Shown here piece after piece: positions 1 through 10,092 of a stretch of DNA of 64,000 bases (position 1 is its first letter; each line of letters starts with the position of its first letter). Source of the DNA: Photorhabdus sp. CRCIA-P01 (GTDB lineage Bacteria > Pseudomonadota > Gammaproteobacteria > Enterobacterales > Enterobacteriaceae); NCBI RefSeq assembly GCF_003545805.1, contig NZ_NMQR01000013.1, forward strand, positions 1 to 64,000, in the 5' to 3' direction. Position numbers and translations under genes: made by a program. The notes beneath the pieces are model-generated. The model was not told the origin of the DNA. It worked only from the letters and a program-made list of their open reading frames with translations, and did no database searches.

Positions 1-299
<299 letters not shown>

Positions 300-318
300 A
301 GATCAGCAACGGAAAGCG

Positions 319-1062
319 TTGGAAACAAGGATCACGAAAGATTATTTGGAAAAACAACAGAAAGATCTCATTAATCTTGCTCAATCATCGGGTTGTGACG
401 ACGATTGTAGAAAGCTGGCAGAATATAGTCTCAATCAGCTTACGCCCGTAATTGATAATTACGAGACATGGCAGAAAACCAATAATATTCATCGGGCAGC
501 AATCGCAACGATTACGCTTGCTTTACCCGCGTTAAGCAAGGCAGCAACACCTGTCGTTTCCAATTGGGTTGGAAGTACAACTCTTGCGAATCGGGCGATA
601 GGTGTCGGTACTACAGGCTTAGCCAATCTAGGGATGCAAAGTTATAACATCTACAATAATCCCCAAGAAAGTTTCAGCTATGCCAGTTTCGGGACAGCTT
701 TGGTAACAGGTGGTGCAACGGCTGGGATGGGATATTGGGGCACAGTTACGACTAACACACTGGGAGCAGGCGTTTCTAGCGTAATTGATGGAAATTCACC
801 GTGGTTACCGATGGGAGGTGCGTTTGTGGGATCGTCAGTGGGGTATGGGCTAGCAACAGGAACTACTAACTACCTTGATGGTAAAGTTAACTCTTGGTCA
901 AATGGATTTAAAGAAAGATTTAGTGTGATCAATCCTTATATATCAGCACCGCCATTGGTATCTCCTGTTCCTGGTATTGTTGGTAGTGGAATGGGAGCCA
1001 TTGGTTCTGAAGCTGCAAATAAAGTAGTCATGGATGAATTAAACTCTAAGGATAAAAAATGA
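319..1062 (+). CDS. Orphan CdiA/haemagglutinin C-terminal toxin-like fragment
   Basis: The protein is 247 aa from a TTG codon, but the frame is open from 292, directly after the IS3 transposase stop, so this is probably the 3' end of a larger CdiA/filamentous-haemagglutinin gene cut by the element. Residues 1-50 are polar with a CDDDC pair. From about residue 60 on there are Gly/Ala/Thr-rich, weakly hydrophobic stretches as in pore-forming or pre-toxin C-terminal regions. A small membrane-protein gene overlaps its stop by ATGA, the order of a cdiA-CT/cdiI toxin-immunity module. No secretion signal or VENN motif is visible in what remains. Toxin identity is inferred from architecture. It may be silent, or expressed as a fragment. 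Confidence 0.55.
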   Translation: METRITKDYLEKQQKDLINLAQSSGCDDDCRKLAEYSLNQLTPVIDNYETWQKTNNIHRAAIATITLALPALSKAATPVVSNWVGSTTLANRAIGVGTTGLANLGMQSYNIYNNPQESFSYASFGTALVTGGATAGMGYWGTVTTNTLGAGVSSVIDGNSPWLPMGGAFVGSSVGYGLATGTTNYLDGKVNSWSNGFKERFSVINPYISAPPLVSPVPGIVGSGMGAIGSEAANKVVMDELNSKDKK

Positions 1063-1289
1063 AATTTATGATTTACTTTTTATCTTGGTCTTTAGTTTTG
1101 TGCATAGGTGTGTTCACCACAGTCATGGCGGTAAAACTGTTAGTTAAATTTGTTCTTTTTTTTGAAACTGGTGCGTTTTCCATTGGTTACAAAGATATTA
1201 TTGAAGCATCTGGTATCGGTGTTGTTATGGGGATATTCCTAGGTGCTGTTGTTTGTTTGGTAAATTATCTTCAATATAAAAGGTCTTAG
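1059..1289 (+). CDS. Small two-helix membrane protein, possible CdiI-type immunity protein
   Basis: This 76-aa protein has two clear hydrophobic segments, about residues 3-32 and 50-70, separated by a short polar loop, and ends in a basic tail (YKRS). Its ATG overlaps the upstream toxin-like stop (ATGA at 1059-1062), implying coupled translation. Small membrane proteins are the known immunity partners of pore-forming CdiA C-termini, and the position fits. I do not recognise a named family. A hairpin terminator follows 30 bases downstream, so the two genes form a closed unit. Confidence 0.5.
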   Translation: MKFMIYFLSWSLVLCIGVFTTVMAVKLLVKFVLFFETGAFSIGYKDIIEASGIGVVMGIFLGAVVCLVNYLQYKRS

Positions 1290-1319
1290 GAAAAACTTGA
1301 TGTTGTCATAATACTGAAA

Positions 1320-1353
1320 AAGCTCCCGGACTGAGAACTGGGAGCTTCCTTTT
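1320..1353 (+). terminator. Intrinsic terminator after the toxin/immunity-like pair
   Basis: An 8-bp perfect stem (AAGCTCCC at 1320-1327 with GGGAGCTT at 1340-1347) encloses a 12-nt loop and is followed by CCTTTT. Confidence 0.75.
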
Positions 1354-1399
1354 AGCCGTCAGTCCTGTTCAGCGAGCCGGATAATAAACAGCCCGGTGA

Positions 1400-1722
1400 G
1401 TGTCAGCACCGGCGGCTCAGCAGGCGGCATGTTACGTCACTGTCGGCCCGCAACCAAGCGGTTCATTGAACCTCAGCGCCAGCCGCGACAAAATCCACAG
1501 CAACTTTGACAGCGTGCAGGAGCAGACTGGCCTGTTTGCCGGCAAAGGAGGCTATCAAGTAAAAGTGGGTGAACATACTCAGCTTGATGGCGCGGTTATC
1601 GCCAGTACCGTAGATAAAGACAAAACACCCTCGATACCGGTACTCTCGGTTTTGGCGATATAAAAAACAAAGCGGATTTTAAAACCGAACACCACAGCGT
1701 AAGTATCAGCACTGGGGGTTAA
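1400..1722 (+). pseudogene. Decayed filamentous haemagglutinin/CdiA repeat-region fragment
   Basis: The first frame (1400-1663) reads the typical haemagglutinin-repeat text: [15 protein letters not shown], then [14 protein letters not shown]. Around 1615-1625 the matching text jumps to another frame, which continues [13 protein letters not shown] and then KADFKTEHHSVSISTGG up to TAA at 1720-1722. Both halves belong to one FHA/CdiA passenger segment, so this is a frameshifted remnant without start, secretion signal or toxin domain. It probably derives from the same two-partner secretion locus as the orphan toxin fragment upstream, although a terminator now separates them. Confidence 0.75.
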
Positions 1723-1782
1723 AATAGGAAAGTGATAAGCAGGATATGACGATCCTGCTTCGATGATTATATTCGAAACGTA

Positions 1783-2424
1783 TTAACGTTTCTCTTCTTG
1801 TTGTTCCTGTTTCATTACTTCACGATACCAACGTGGGTGATGTTTCTTCGCCCAACCACGGGTTACCCAACCTTCAACCATTGCCCGAAGCGATCCTTTC
1901 ACCCAGAATGCTGCATAAGCGTGAACCATAATTGTCAGGATTAAACCAATAGCTGACATTGAATGGATTAGAAGCGCAATTCGAATTATCGGAATAGAGA
2001 AGAGATCAGCAAAATAGGGGCGCCAAATAATAACACCACTGACAGCGAGCAATATCAGGAAAATACTGATAGACCAATAGACCCCTTTCTGACCTAAGTT
2101 ATACTGACCAATATCACCAGCTTCCTCATTTTTTACAATCTTATGGATATTTTTAAGCCATACAATGTCATCTTTGTCGATAAAGTTATGTTTAAAATAT
2201 CTGAAAAACATAAAGATAAATAAAGCAAACATCACTGAACCAACAAATGGATGCAAAATCCGTGACAATTGAGGCGTACCGAAGATATTCATCAGCCAGT
2301 TAAAAGAGGGGAAAAAGAATCCTAATCCACTAATGGCGGTAAAGAGAAAACAGAGTACCACCGCCCAATGGTTTATTCGCTCAACGGGTGAGTGACGGAT
2401 AATAATATTTTTCCTGTCTTTCAT
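1783..2424 (-). CDS. fdoI: Formate dehydrogenase-O gamma subunit, cytochrome b556
   Basis: FdoI anchors the formate dehydrogenase in the inner membrane and passes electrons from FdoH through two b haems to quinone. The 213-aa product has the family length and four membrane helices (about residues 20-40, 55-75, 115-135, 150-172). Haem-ligand type histidines are visible at H19 (ERINHW), in LHPFVG, and in LIHSMS and MVHAYAAFW. It is the last gene of fdoGHI. Its ATG overlaps the fdoH stop by four bases (2421-2424). The neighbouring fdhE known from E. coli is not seen downstream; haemagglutinin debris occupies that place. Confidence 0.95.
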   Translation of the reverse strand: MKDRKNIIIRHSPVERINHWAVVLCFLFTAISGLGFFFPSFNWLMNIFGTPQLSRILHPFVGSVMFALFIFMFFRYFKHNFIDKDDIVWLKNIHKIVKNEEAGDIGQYNLGQKGVYWSISIFLILLAVSGVIIWRPYFADLFSIPIIRIALLIHSMSAIGLILTIMVHAYAAFWVKGSLRAMVEGWVTRGWAKKHHPRWYREVMKQEQQEEKR

Positions 2425-3350
2425 CGTTGTTCCTCCCTATTGACTGATTTCTGTGAAGATTCCGCATCACGACGCGCATTTTCCTCGTCTTCTTCCGTCA
2501 CTCGGTTTGGTCCAATTCCCACATAATGAAAGAGGCTGGCAGCGAATGTGGCAGCAAATCCCACCGCGGCCAGGGGTTTCCAGATACCTTTCCAGAAGGT
2601 GACGGTCGGGCTGATAGCGGGATTGTCCGGTAAGCCATGATATAGCTGTGGTTTGTTAGCATGGTGTAGCACATACATCACATGAGTACCACCAACACCA
2701 TCAGGATCGTACAAGCCCGCATGCTCATAACCACGGCCTTTCAACTCACTCACCCGTTCAGCCGCCAAATCTTTCATCGCTTTTTTACTGCCAAAATGGA
2801 TTGCACCGGTCGGACAGGTTTTCACACAGGCAGGTTCCTGACCGACATTAACGCGGTCAACGCACAGAGTGCACTTATATACCCGGTTATCTTCTTTATT
2901 GATCCGTGGCACATTGAACGGACAACCCGCGATACAATAGCCACAGCCGATACAGTGTTCAGACTGGAAATCAACAATCCCATTTGCATACTGGATAATC
3001 GCCCCTTCGGCTGGACAAGCTTTCAAGCAACCCGGATCAGCGCAGTGCATACAACCATCTTTACGAATCAGCCATTCCAGTTTGCCGTTCTCTTCAACCT
3101 CTGAGAAGCGCATCACGGTCCATGATTTAGCGGTTAAATCCGCTGGGTTATCATAAACACCAACGTTATAACCGATTTCATCACGAATATCATTCCACTC
3201 AGAACAGGCCACCTGACAAGCTTTACAACCGATACAGGTTGTTACATCAATCAGCTTCGCAACGCTCTCTTGGTCATCCCGCACCCGTGGTGCAGGAGTA
3301 AAAGAATTTGTGGCAGAGCGACGAACAATGTCTTGAGTTTGTAATGACAT
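2421..3350 (-). CDS. fdoH: Formate dehydrogenase-O beta subunit, iron-sulfur
   Basis: FdoH carries electrons from the molybdenum site of FdoG to cytochrome FdoI through four [4Fe-4S] clusters. The 309-aa protein shows the four ferredoxin-type Cys sets: [11 protein letters not shown] from Cys39, [24 protein letters not shown], and [16 protein letters not shown] with CVKTC. A single transmembrane helix lies near residues 258-280 ([20 protein letters not shown]), as in E. coli FdoH, placing the clusters on the periplasmic side. It sits between fdoG (11-base gap) and fdoI (4-base overlap). Confidence 0.96.
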   Translation of the reverse strand: MSLQTQDIVRRSATNSFTPAPRVRDDQESVAKLIDVTTCIGCKACQVACSEWNDIRDEIGYNVGVYDNPADLTAKSWTVMRFSEVEENGKLEWLIRKDGCMHCADPGCLKACPAEGAIIQYANGIVDFQSEHCIGCGYCIAGCPFNVPRINKEDNRVYKCTLCVDRVNVGQEPACVKTCPTGAIHFGSKKAMKDLAAERVSELKGRGYEHAGLYDPDGVGGTHVMYVLHHANKPQLYHGLPDNPAISPTVTFWKGIWKPLAAVGFAATFAASLFHYVGIGPNRVTEEDEENARRDAESSQKSVNREEQR

Positions 3351-3361
3351 AATTTTTCCCC

Positions 3362-6300
3362 TTACACTTTTTCCACATTAACCAGGAACGCTTTGAACTC
3401 AGGCGTTTGGGTGTTCGCATCACCAACAAATGGTGTCAATGTATTGGCAATAAAGCCTTTCTTCGCTGCCCCTTCAAAGCCCCAATGAATAGGAATACCG
3501 ATAGTATCCACTTCACGACCGTGTACATTCAGGGTACGAATACGTTTGGTGACAACCGCTTTCGCTTTGATGTAACCACGATTAGAGCTAACCTTGACGG
3601 TATCACCGTGTTTGATGCCTTTCTTTTCCGCCAGTTTTTCACCGATTTCCACAAACTGTTCAGGTTGGATAATCGAGTTCAACAATGCATGTTTTGTCCA
3701 ATAGTGGAAATGTTCTGTCAAGCGGTAAGTCGTTCCTACATAAGGGAATTTATCTGCTTTACCCATTGCGTCAAAGTCGCTTTTGAACACGCGAGCTGCC
3801 GGGTTGGATACCACATTCGGATGCAACGGATTGGTCCCCAATGGTGTTTCAAAAGGTTCATAGTGTTCAGGGAATGGTCCTTCCGCCATCTTATCAATAG
3901 CAAACAGACGCGCCATACCTTCCGGTTGCATGATAAATGGACCAACATCCGTTTCCGGCGCCGCCACGCTGTAATCAGCAGTATCGACACCACCCCACTT
4001 AATACCATCCCACGTCAGTAACTGACGTTTTGGGTCCCACGGTTTACCCTGGGGATCAGCCGATGCGCGATTGTACAAAATACGACGATTTAACGGCCAT
4101 GCCCATGCCCAACCTAGCGTATTTCCCAATCCTGACGGATCAGCGTTATCACGACGAGCCATCTGGTTACCTTCTGGTGTCCAACTTCCAGCAAAGATCC
4201 AACAGCCACTAGCGGTAGTACCATCATCACGTAGCTGCGCAAAAGAGGTTAATTGCTGACCTTGTTTCACTATGACGTTGCCATCAGCATCAATCAGATC
4301 AACCAGTGCTCGGCCATTACTCTCTTGAGCCACCTCTTCCGATGTAGGGCTATCCGGGTTGAAGTAATCCCAGGTCATGTTCAGCACCTGCTCTGGTAAA
4401 GCTCCCCCTTCTGCACGGTACATATCCCGCAGACGTTTGAAGATACCAGAGAGGATCTCACCATCACCGATAGCTTCTCCCGGCGCATCAGCCCCTTTCC
4501 AGTGCCATTGTAACCAGCGACCAGAGTTAACAATTGAACCGTTTTCCTCGGCAAAACAGCAACACGGCAGGCGGAAAACTTCTGTCTGAATTTTGGATGA
4601 ATCGACTTCGTTAAATTCACCGTGGTTCTGCCAAAAAGTTGAAGTTTCAGTATTAAGCGGGTCGATAGTGATCAGGAATTTCAGTTTCGACAGTGCACCA
4701 ACGACTTTGTTTTTATTCGGAAAAGAAGCTACTGGGTTAAAGCCTTGGCAAATATAGCCATTTACTTCACCTTTCGACATCATGTCAAAAAATTGTAGAA
4801 CATCATAACCTTTGTCCCATTTCGGCAGCCAGTCAAAACCCCAGTCGTTATCTTTATGGGCGTTATCACCGTAGAAACTCTTCATCAGACTGATAAAGAA
4901 TTTTGGGTAGTTACCCCAATAGTTAACTTGACCCGGCAGCATGGGTTTTGGCGTATTTGCCTGGAGGTAAGTTTGCAAATCCGCCTGTTTCTCTGAGGGG
5001 AGTGTCAGATATCCCGGCAAACTTTGCGACAACAACCCCAAATCAGTCAATCCCTGAATATTCGAGTGACCCCGCAATGCATTAATACCGCCACCCGCCA
5101 TCCCCATATTGCCCAACAGTAGCTGGATTATTGCCATGGTTCGGATGTTTTGTGCACCAACTGAGTGTTGAGTCCAACCCAGTGCGTATAGGAAAGAAGC
5201 GGTTTTATCCTTAACACAAGTTTCTGCAATATATTCACAGACTTTCAGGAAATCCTCTTTTGGCGTACCGCAAATATTACTGACGACATCGGGCGTGTAA
5301 CGACTAACGTGCTCTTTTAACAGGTTCCATACACAACGTGGGTGCTTAAGCGTGATATCACGTTGAGCAAAGCCATTTTCATCCAGTGCATAGTTCCAAC
5401 TGGTTTTGTCGTATTGACGTTTTTCTGCATCGTAACCACTGAACAGACCATCATCGAACGAGTAATCTTCACGCACGATCAGACTGGCGTTAGTGTACGC
5501 CTCGACATATTCATGATTAATCTTATTGTTGGTCAGCAGGTATAAAATCACACCTGACAAGAAAGCAATATCAGTACCAGAACGAATTGGGGTATAGAAA
5601 TCCGCCACGGATGCTGTACGGGTAAAACGCGGATCAATCACGATTAACTTAGCGTTATTATGGATTTTGGCTTCTATTGCCCAGCGAAATCCTACAGGAT
5701 GCGCTTCGGCGGCATTACCACCCATAACGACGATCAGATTCGCGTTCTTGATATCAACCCAGTGGTTGGTCATCGCACCGCGACCAAATGTTGGAGCAAG
5801 ACTTGCTACCGTTGGTCCGTGTCAGACACGTGCTTGGTTGTCTACGGCGAGCATGCCGAGAGCGCGACTAAATTTTTGCGATAGATAACCTGTTTCGTTA
5901 CTGGCAGCAGATGCACACAGCATACCGGTTGTCAGCCAACGATTGACTGTCACGCCTTCTTGATTGGTTTTAATGAAATTGGCATCACGGTCTACTTTCA
6001 TTAGGTTAGCAATGCGATCAAATGCCTCATGCCAAGTAATACGTTGCCATTTGTCAGAACCCGCAGCACGATATTCCGGGTATTTCAGGCGGCTTTCACT
6101 ATGAATAAAATCAACCAAGCCAGCCCCTTTAGGACAAAGTGCGCCGCGGTTTACCGGGTGATCAGGATCACCTTCAATATGGAAAATAGTTGCTTTCGCA
6201 TTTTTTGCGCCATCGCCAAGGCTGTACATCAACAGCCCACAGCCGACAGAACAGTATGTGCAGGTATTTCGGGTTTCACGTGCTCGCAACAATTTATAGT

Positions 6301-6409
6301 TACGCGTTTGTGCAAGGGCTGCGGTTGGTGCAAAGCCCAACGCTGCTACCGTCGTACCTGCCATACCGCCAGCGCAGATTTTAAAGAACTGCCTTCTGCT
6401 GACTTGCAT
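3362..6409 (-). CDS. fdoG: Formate dehydrogenase-O alpha subunit (selenocysteine, molybdenum)
   Basis: This catalytic subunit oxidises formate to CO2 with a molybdopterin guanine dinucleotide cofactor and exports electrons to FdoH. The gene reads through an in-frame TGA at 5822-5824. Counting from the ATG at 6407-6409 this is codon 196, the selenocysteine position of E. coli FdnG/FdoG, in the context NQARV-Sec-HGPTV. That start is preferred over an upstream ATG at 6427 because AGGAGA lies 6-7 bases before it and the product then begins [10 protein letters not shown], a twin-arginine signal. A 4Fe-4S site (CTYCSVGC) follows at about residues 48-55. Total length is 1015 aa, as in the family. 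Sec biosynthesis genes and selC are not in the window. Confidence 0.96.
5780..5824 (-). promoter_or_regulatory. Selenocysteine UGA codon and bacterial SECIS-type hairpin in fdoG
   Basis: The TGA (5822-5824) is followed in the mRNA by a short inverted repeat, AGCAAG at 5802-5807 (minus strand) with CTTGCT at 5795-5800, about 15 bases downstream. This is the distance at which SelB-binding hairpins occur in fdhF and fdnG. The codon and flanks match the family; the fold of the loop was not computed. Confidence 0.75.
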
Positions 6410-6551
6410 GGGAATCTCCTCACTCACATTGTTTTAAACAATACCCATTCCATCATGGGAAAAATTTCGAATGTGTTCTTTCTTATTAAAACTACTTTCC
6501 GTAGCGGGATCAGATTTATTGCCTGACAAATAGTATAGACTCTTTTTTCCG

Positions 6552-6557
6552 TATAAT
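6552..6557 (+). promoter_or_regulatory. Probable -10 box upstream of fdhD
   Basis: A perfect TATAAT lies 34 bases before the fdhD ATG, in the divergent fdoG/fdhD intergenic region. No good -35 hexamer is found at 16-18 bases, so an activator may be needed. The assignment rests on the -10 alone. Confidence 0.4.
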
Positions 6558-6590
6558 TATTGTGTCGTAACACTATTAGGAACTCATCTA

Positions 6591-7421
6591 ATGTATAACG
6601 TTAAATCAGGGAAGTTGTTACCATTTGGTGTGATTGAGGGTGCAAAAAGAACGAATGTGCAACAAAAACACGATCCCGACATATTAAAAGCTGATTGGAT
6701 CGCAGAAGAAGTTCCTGTTGCTTTAATTTATAACGGTATTTCGCATGTCGTAATGATGGCAAGTCCCAAAGATCTCGAATATTTCGCTATTGGGTTTTCG
6801 CTTTCCGAAGGCATCATTGAATTTCAGCACGAGATTCGTGGCATTGATATTATCCCTAATTGTAACGGCGGCATTGAGTTGCAAATAGAACTTTCTAGCC
6901 GTCGTTTTGCTGGTTTAAAAGAGCGCAGACGTCATCTGGCGGGACGAACGGGTTGTGGCATCTGCGGTACAGAACAACTTTCTGATATTTTTCGCCCGCT
7001 CACCCCGTTGCCTTTCACTCAAACCTTTTCATTAAGCCATCTTGACCATGCTCTCTCTCAACTGACTGACGTCCAAGATATTGGCGCATTGACAGGTTGC
7101 ACTCATGCCGCAAGTTGGATCAATCCAGAAGGTAAATTATTGGGAGGATGTGAGGATGTAGGTCGTCATGTTGCACTGGACAAAATGCTAGGCATGAAGG
7201 CAAAAACAGGCTGGCAGCAAGGCGCTGTTCTGATATCCAGCCGTGCTAGTTATGAGATGGTACAAAAATCAGCCATCTGTGGTGTTGAAATTTTATTTGC
7301 GGTTTCAGCAGCAACTTCATTGGCTGTAGAAATTGCTGATCGATATCATTTAACCTTGGTTGGTTTTTGTAAACCCGGTAAAGCGACTATTTATACCCAT
7401 GCTGAGAGATTAGTAAGTTAA
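6591..7421 (+). CDS. fdhD: Sulfur carrier/sulfurtransferase FdhD for formate dehydrogenase
   Basis: FdhD takes sulfur from IscS and delivers it to the molybdenum cofactor of formate dehydrogenases, which is required for their activity. The 276-aa protein has the essential CGICG motif with Cys122 and Cys125 (E. coli Cys121/124). The C-terminal half contains the [13 protein letters not shown] motif of the cofactor-binding fold. The ATG is preceded by AGGAA at a fitting distance. It is divergent from the fdo operon whose product it matures, as in E. coli. Confidence 0.96.
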   Translation: MYNVKSGKLLPFGVIEGAKRTNVQQKHDPDILKADWIAEEVPVALIYNGISHVVMMASPKDLEYFAIGFSLSEGIIEFQHEIRGIDIIPNCNGGIELQIELSSRRFAGLKERRRHLAGRTGCGICGTEQLSDIFRPLTPLPFTQTFSLSHLDHALSQLTDVQDIGALTGCTHAASWINPEGKLLGGCEDVGRHVALDKMLGMKAKTGWQQGAVLISSRASYEMVQKSAICGVEILFAVSAATSLAVEIADRYHLTLVGFCKPGKATIYTHAERLVS

Positions 7422-7467
7422 ATGAGCCAAAAATATGCAATATGAAAGTTATCGCAATAATGCTAAA

Positions 7468-8235
7468 TCAAACATGCAAGTTGTGAAACATCCATAAGTT
7501 GGGCTCAATGTAATAACCCATTTGTTGTTGTATATCCACCTCTAGCGATACTAAACCTCCAGGAATAATATACTGCCCACTTTGCGGAAATTTCATTCCT
7601 GTCCATTCCTGCCATTGATCAAGCGTGGCATTTATATACATTGAGTGCATGGCCGGTTGAATAATCTTTGCTCCCAGGCGCCAATGTGTCCGAATCCAAG
7701 GATCGAAAGGTTCATTGTTGTCATTTTTCCATCCACAGTATTGTACAAAATCCTGCAATGGGTAATTTTGTTTCAACGTCGGCCTGACAGGAACAACTAA
7801 CCCTTCCAGCCCCGCATCAATAGCCGCCTGTTTTAAGCTACCAATAAGTAATGTTGGCAAATTCTTGCCGCGAAATTCAGGAGATATCGTTACCGACAGT
7901 GCCGACAACATTTTTGTTGCTTTTTTTCCACGGGCAATCATACCCCTGTGAAAAACTTCATCCCAGCCATTATCCGGCAGTTGCTCTAATGAATCTCCCT
8001 CCCAAGGGAAAGGCACCGAATTAGCAGTACCAATTAATTTCTGCTCTTTCCCTTGTTGCAAAATAGCAAATTGTTGGAATTGGCTGAAATCTGGCTCGAA
8101 TAATTCATCCCAGCCTTCATCATCCGCTGAAGTATTCAGCATAAATAAAGGCCAGTTATTGTAAAGAAGTTCATCCGCGGCACCTTTTAAATCAGGTCGT
8201 TGTTTTGCGGATTGAATAATAATGTGTGTTTTCAA
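7468..8235 (-). CDS. GNAT-like acyltransferase, function unknown
   Basis: The product is about 255 aa. I chose a TTG start at 8235 because AGGAAA lies 7 bases upstream, whereas the in-frame ATG at 8283 (16 residues earlier) has no ribosome-binding site. The middle (about residues 115-150) reads LSVTISPEFRGKNLPTLLI, which resembles GNAT motif A, where a strand is followed by R-x-x-G/K and a helix. The rest is rich in Trp and Pro and has no motif I can name. A substrate cannot be inferred. It stands alone between fdhD (convergent) and a long intergenic region. Confidence 0.6.
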   Translation of the reverse strand: MKTHIIIQSAKQRPDLKGAADELLYNNWPLFMLNTSADDEGWDELFEPDFSQFQQFAILQQGKEQKLIGTANSVPFPWEGDSLEQLPDNGWDEVFHRGMIARGKKATKMLSALSVTISPEFRGKNLPTLLIGSLKQAAIDAGLEGLVVPVRPTLKQNYPLQDFVQYCGWKNDNNEPFDPWIRTHWRLGAKIIQPAMHSMYINATLDQWQEWTGMKFPQSGQYIIPGGLVSLEVDIQQQMGYYIEPNLWMFHNLHV

Positions 8236-9124
8236 GGTGTGATTTCCTGTAAAGGTAATTTGTAGGGTTGATAAATAATGCATTAGTTAATAATTACAAT
8301 TATATAGAGCAGCAATAATATTGATGGATGTAAATAAATAATATGCTTTAAGTAATCGTTACTAAGAACCAAGTAAATAAATTTTATACCCTTCATCTTT
8401 CAAGCTGCTGCTTTGTTGGCTGCTTTCACTCACCCCAGTCACATCGTTATCTATGCTCCTGGGGATTCATTCACTTGCCGCCTCGCTGCAACTCGAAATC
8501 TATTAGGTATATATTTATAATATATTGTTTAAATTTTTATTTATCATGATACGCTTGATTGACGTATCAAGGATATAAAATTATAAAAATTTATTTTACA
8601 CTGAAAATACAATGAAATCGACTCACTGTTTATCCCAATAGGGCTATTTTATTTGTCATGAAAGTGTATTTGGGTAGTAATCAGATAAAAATGTTAGCTT
8701 TTGAACACATTTCGCATTTAAATACGGCCGGACGGAAACGTGCTAATACTTTTATCGATTAAATAACTTTTTATAATATTGTGACATTTGGCTTTTTCGT
8801 TCATTTTGGCTCTCCTCATGAGGCTAATTTCATGAATTCATCAACTTTTTCCATGAGTTTTCATATATCTTGACGACAATGGTTACGCGTCACTATTCCA
8901 CACCGGGATTGTCATCGCTCTATGACCGATAAGTCACATTGGTATCACATAATTGATATAGGCTGACTTTTATTGAACTTGATTAATGTTAAAGTATAAA
9001 TATTTCTTATGTGTATAAATTCAGCAATAATTGCTGCAAGCTCTCTTTCCTGAGCAATTTATCTGTTTCTTTTTCAATTTGATGGGGCTATGGCTGATAT
9101 TTGGGCCGGTAAGAGGAGAGCCTG
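8236..9124. other. Long intergenic region with one ERIC copy
   Basis: No gene-like frame is visible. It holds the ERIC repeat at 8385-8511, a small inverted repeat TGATACG/CGTATCA (8547-8553 and 8563-8569), and AT-rich sequence that probably contains the promoter of the downstream kinase/exporter pair. I see no RNA gene. Confidence 0.6.
8385..8511 (+). repeat. ERIC repeat, copy 1 (127 bp)
   Basis: It begins TATACC, ends GGTATA, and contains the ERIC core CACCCCAGTCAC...CTCCTGGGGATTC. The same 127-bp unit occurs four more times in the window (27182, 34428, 35712, 47003). Such imperfect palindromes are transcribed and fold into long hairpins. Confidence 0.9.
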
Positions 9125-10045
9125 ATGACGGGTTTACTACCGATTACTGTAATTGGTGCGGCGGCGGGAGATATTGTTCTTAGCTTACCGAGGCTTCCTC
9201 GTAGCGGAGCAGATCAGGAAGCTAAAGAAATTGATCGGCAGATTGGTGGTTCTGGTTTTAATGTTGCTCGGGCTTTGGTCCGCCTGCAAATCCCTGTGAT
9301 TAATGGTATACCGGTTGGTAACGGATGCTGGGGTGAGCAGATAACTAAAGAGATGCGGGTCCTTGGGCTTGAGGTCACATTGGCCAATTCATCTCTTGAT
9401 AATGGTTGGTGTTTGGCAATGGTTGAACCAGACGGTGAAAGAAGTTTTGTCTCCGTGAGTGGTTGTGAAGTTGACTGGAGTAAGGCAATGCTCTCTTCTA
9501 TTGCTTTGCCGGAAAGGGGGTATATCTACTCCAGTGGTTATGTCATGGCGAGTAAATCAACGGCGATTTTATGTGACTGGTTACTGGCGTCACCATCCGG
9601 GCAGGCGTTATTGCTGGATTTTGGCCCACGTTTACCAGAGATAGCTCCCGCTTTCCTTGATGCATTACCTGCTGACCGGACCATTCTGACACTGAACCGT
9701 GATGAAGTTGCTATATTGTGCGGAGAAGGTGATCCTGTCGTCCAAGCTAGCCGTTATTCCAGCGAAAGAAAAATCACTATTATCTGCCGGTTAGGTTCAC
9801 AGGGTACATGGATATGCCTGTCTGATCGTGATCCAGAATATGTTGCTGCTTATAAAGTGAAAGTGGTGGATACCATCGGCGCTGGTGATGCTCATAGTGG
9901 CGGCATGCTTGCGGGATTATCGCAGGGAATGTCGCTAAGAGATGCTGTTGAACTTGGCAATCGTGTTGCTGCTATTGTCGTCAACCGTTCTGGTGCTGCT
10001 GGTGCACCAACAATAAAAGAACTAGAGGAGTTTGTGTTTGAATAA
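9125..10045 (+). CDS. PfkB-family carbohydrate/nucleoside kinase
   Basis: This 306-aa soluble kinase has both PfkB signatures: an N-terminal GGSGFNVARAL block (about residues 41-51), where the sugar or nucleoside binds, and the C-terminal ATP/anion-hole motif DTIGAGDAH (about 251-259) with the catalytic Asp. The substrate is unknown; ribokinase and pseudouridine-kinase relatives share these blocks. GAGGAGA precedes the ATG by 5-6 bases. A Mef-type exporter begins 47 bases downstream on the same strand, so the two are probably cotranscribed. This suggests export or detoxification of a small molecule that is phosphorylated, but that is a guess. Confidence 0.85.
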   Translation: MTGLLPITVIGAAAGDIVLSLPRLPRSGADQEAKEIDRQIGGSGFNVARALVRLQIPVINGIPVGNGCWGEQITKEMRVLGLEVTLANSSLDNGWCLAMVEPDGERSFVSVSGCEVDWSKAMLSSIALPERGYIYSSGYVMASKSTAILCDWLLASPSGQALLLDFGPRLPEIAPAFLDALPADRTILTLNRDEVAILCGEGDPVVQASRYSSERKITIICRLGSQGTWICLSDRDPEYVAAYKVKVVDTIGAGDAHSGGMLAGLSQGMSLRDAVELGNRVAAIVVNRSGAAGAPTIKELEEFVFE

Positions 10046-10092
10046 TTATTTTCAGGCACTACGCCTCTTGGATTTTAAGGGGCGTAGTTAAA

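Noticed and set aside
2682-3104. 140-codon plus-strand frame
   Set aside because: It lies antisense inside fdoH, has no family-like text and no ribosome-binding site.
3407-4021. 204-codon plus-strand frame
   Set aside because: It is antisense to the conserved 3' part of fdoG and is a codon-bias shadow.
3362-6427. Two separate genes or a nonsense mutation in fdoG
   Set aside because: The in-frame TGA is at the selenocysteine position of this family with matching context, so it is a coding signal.
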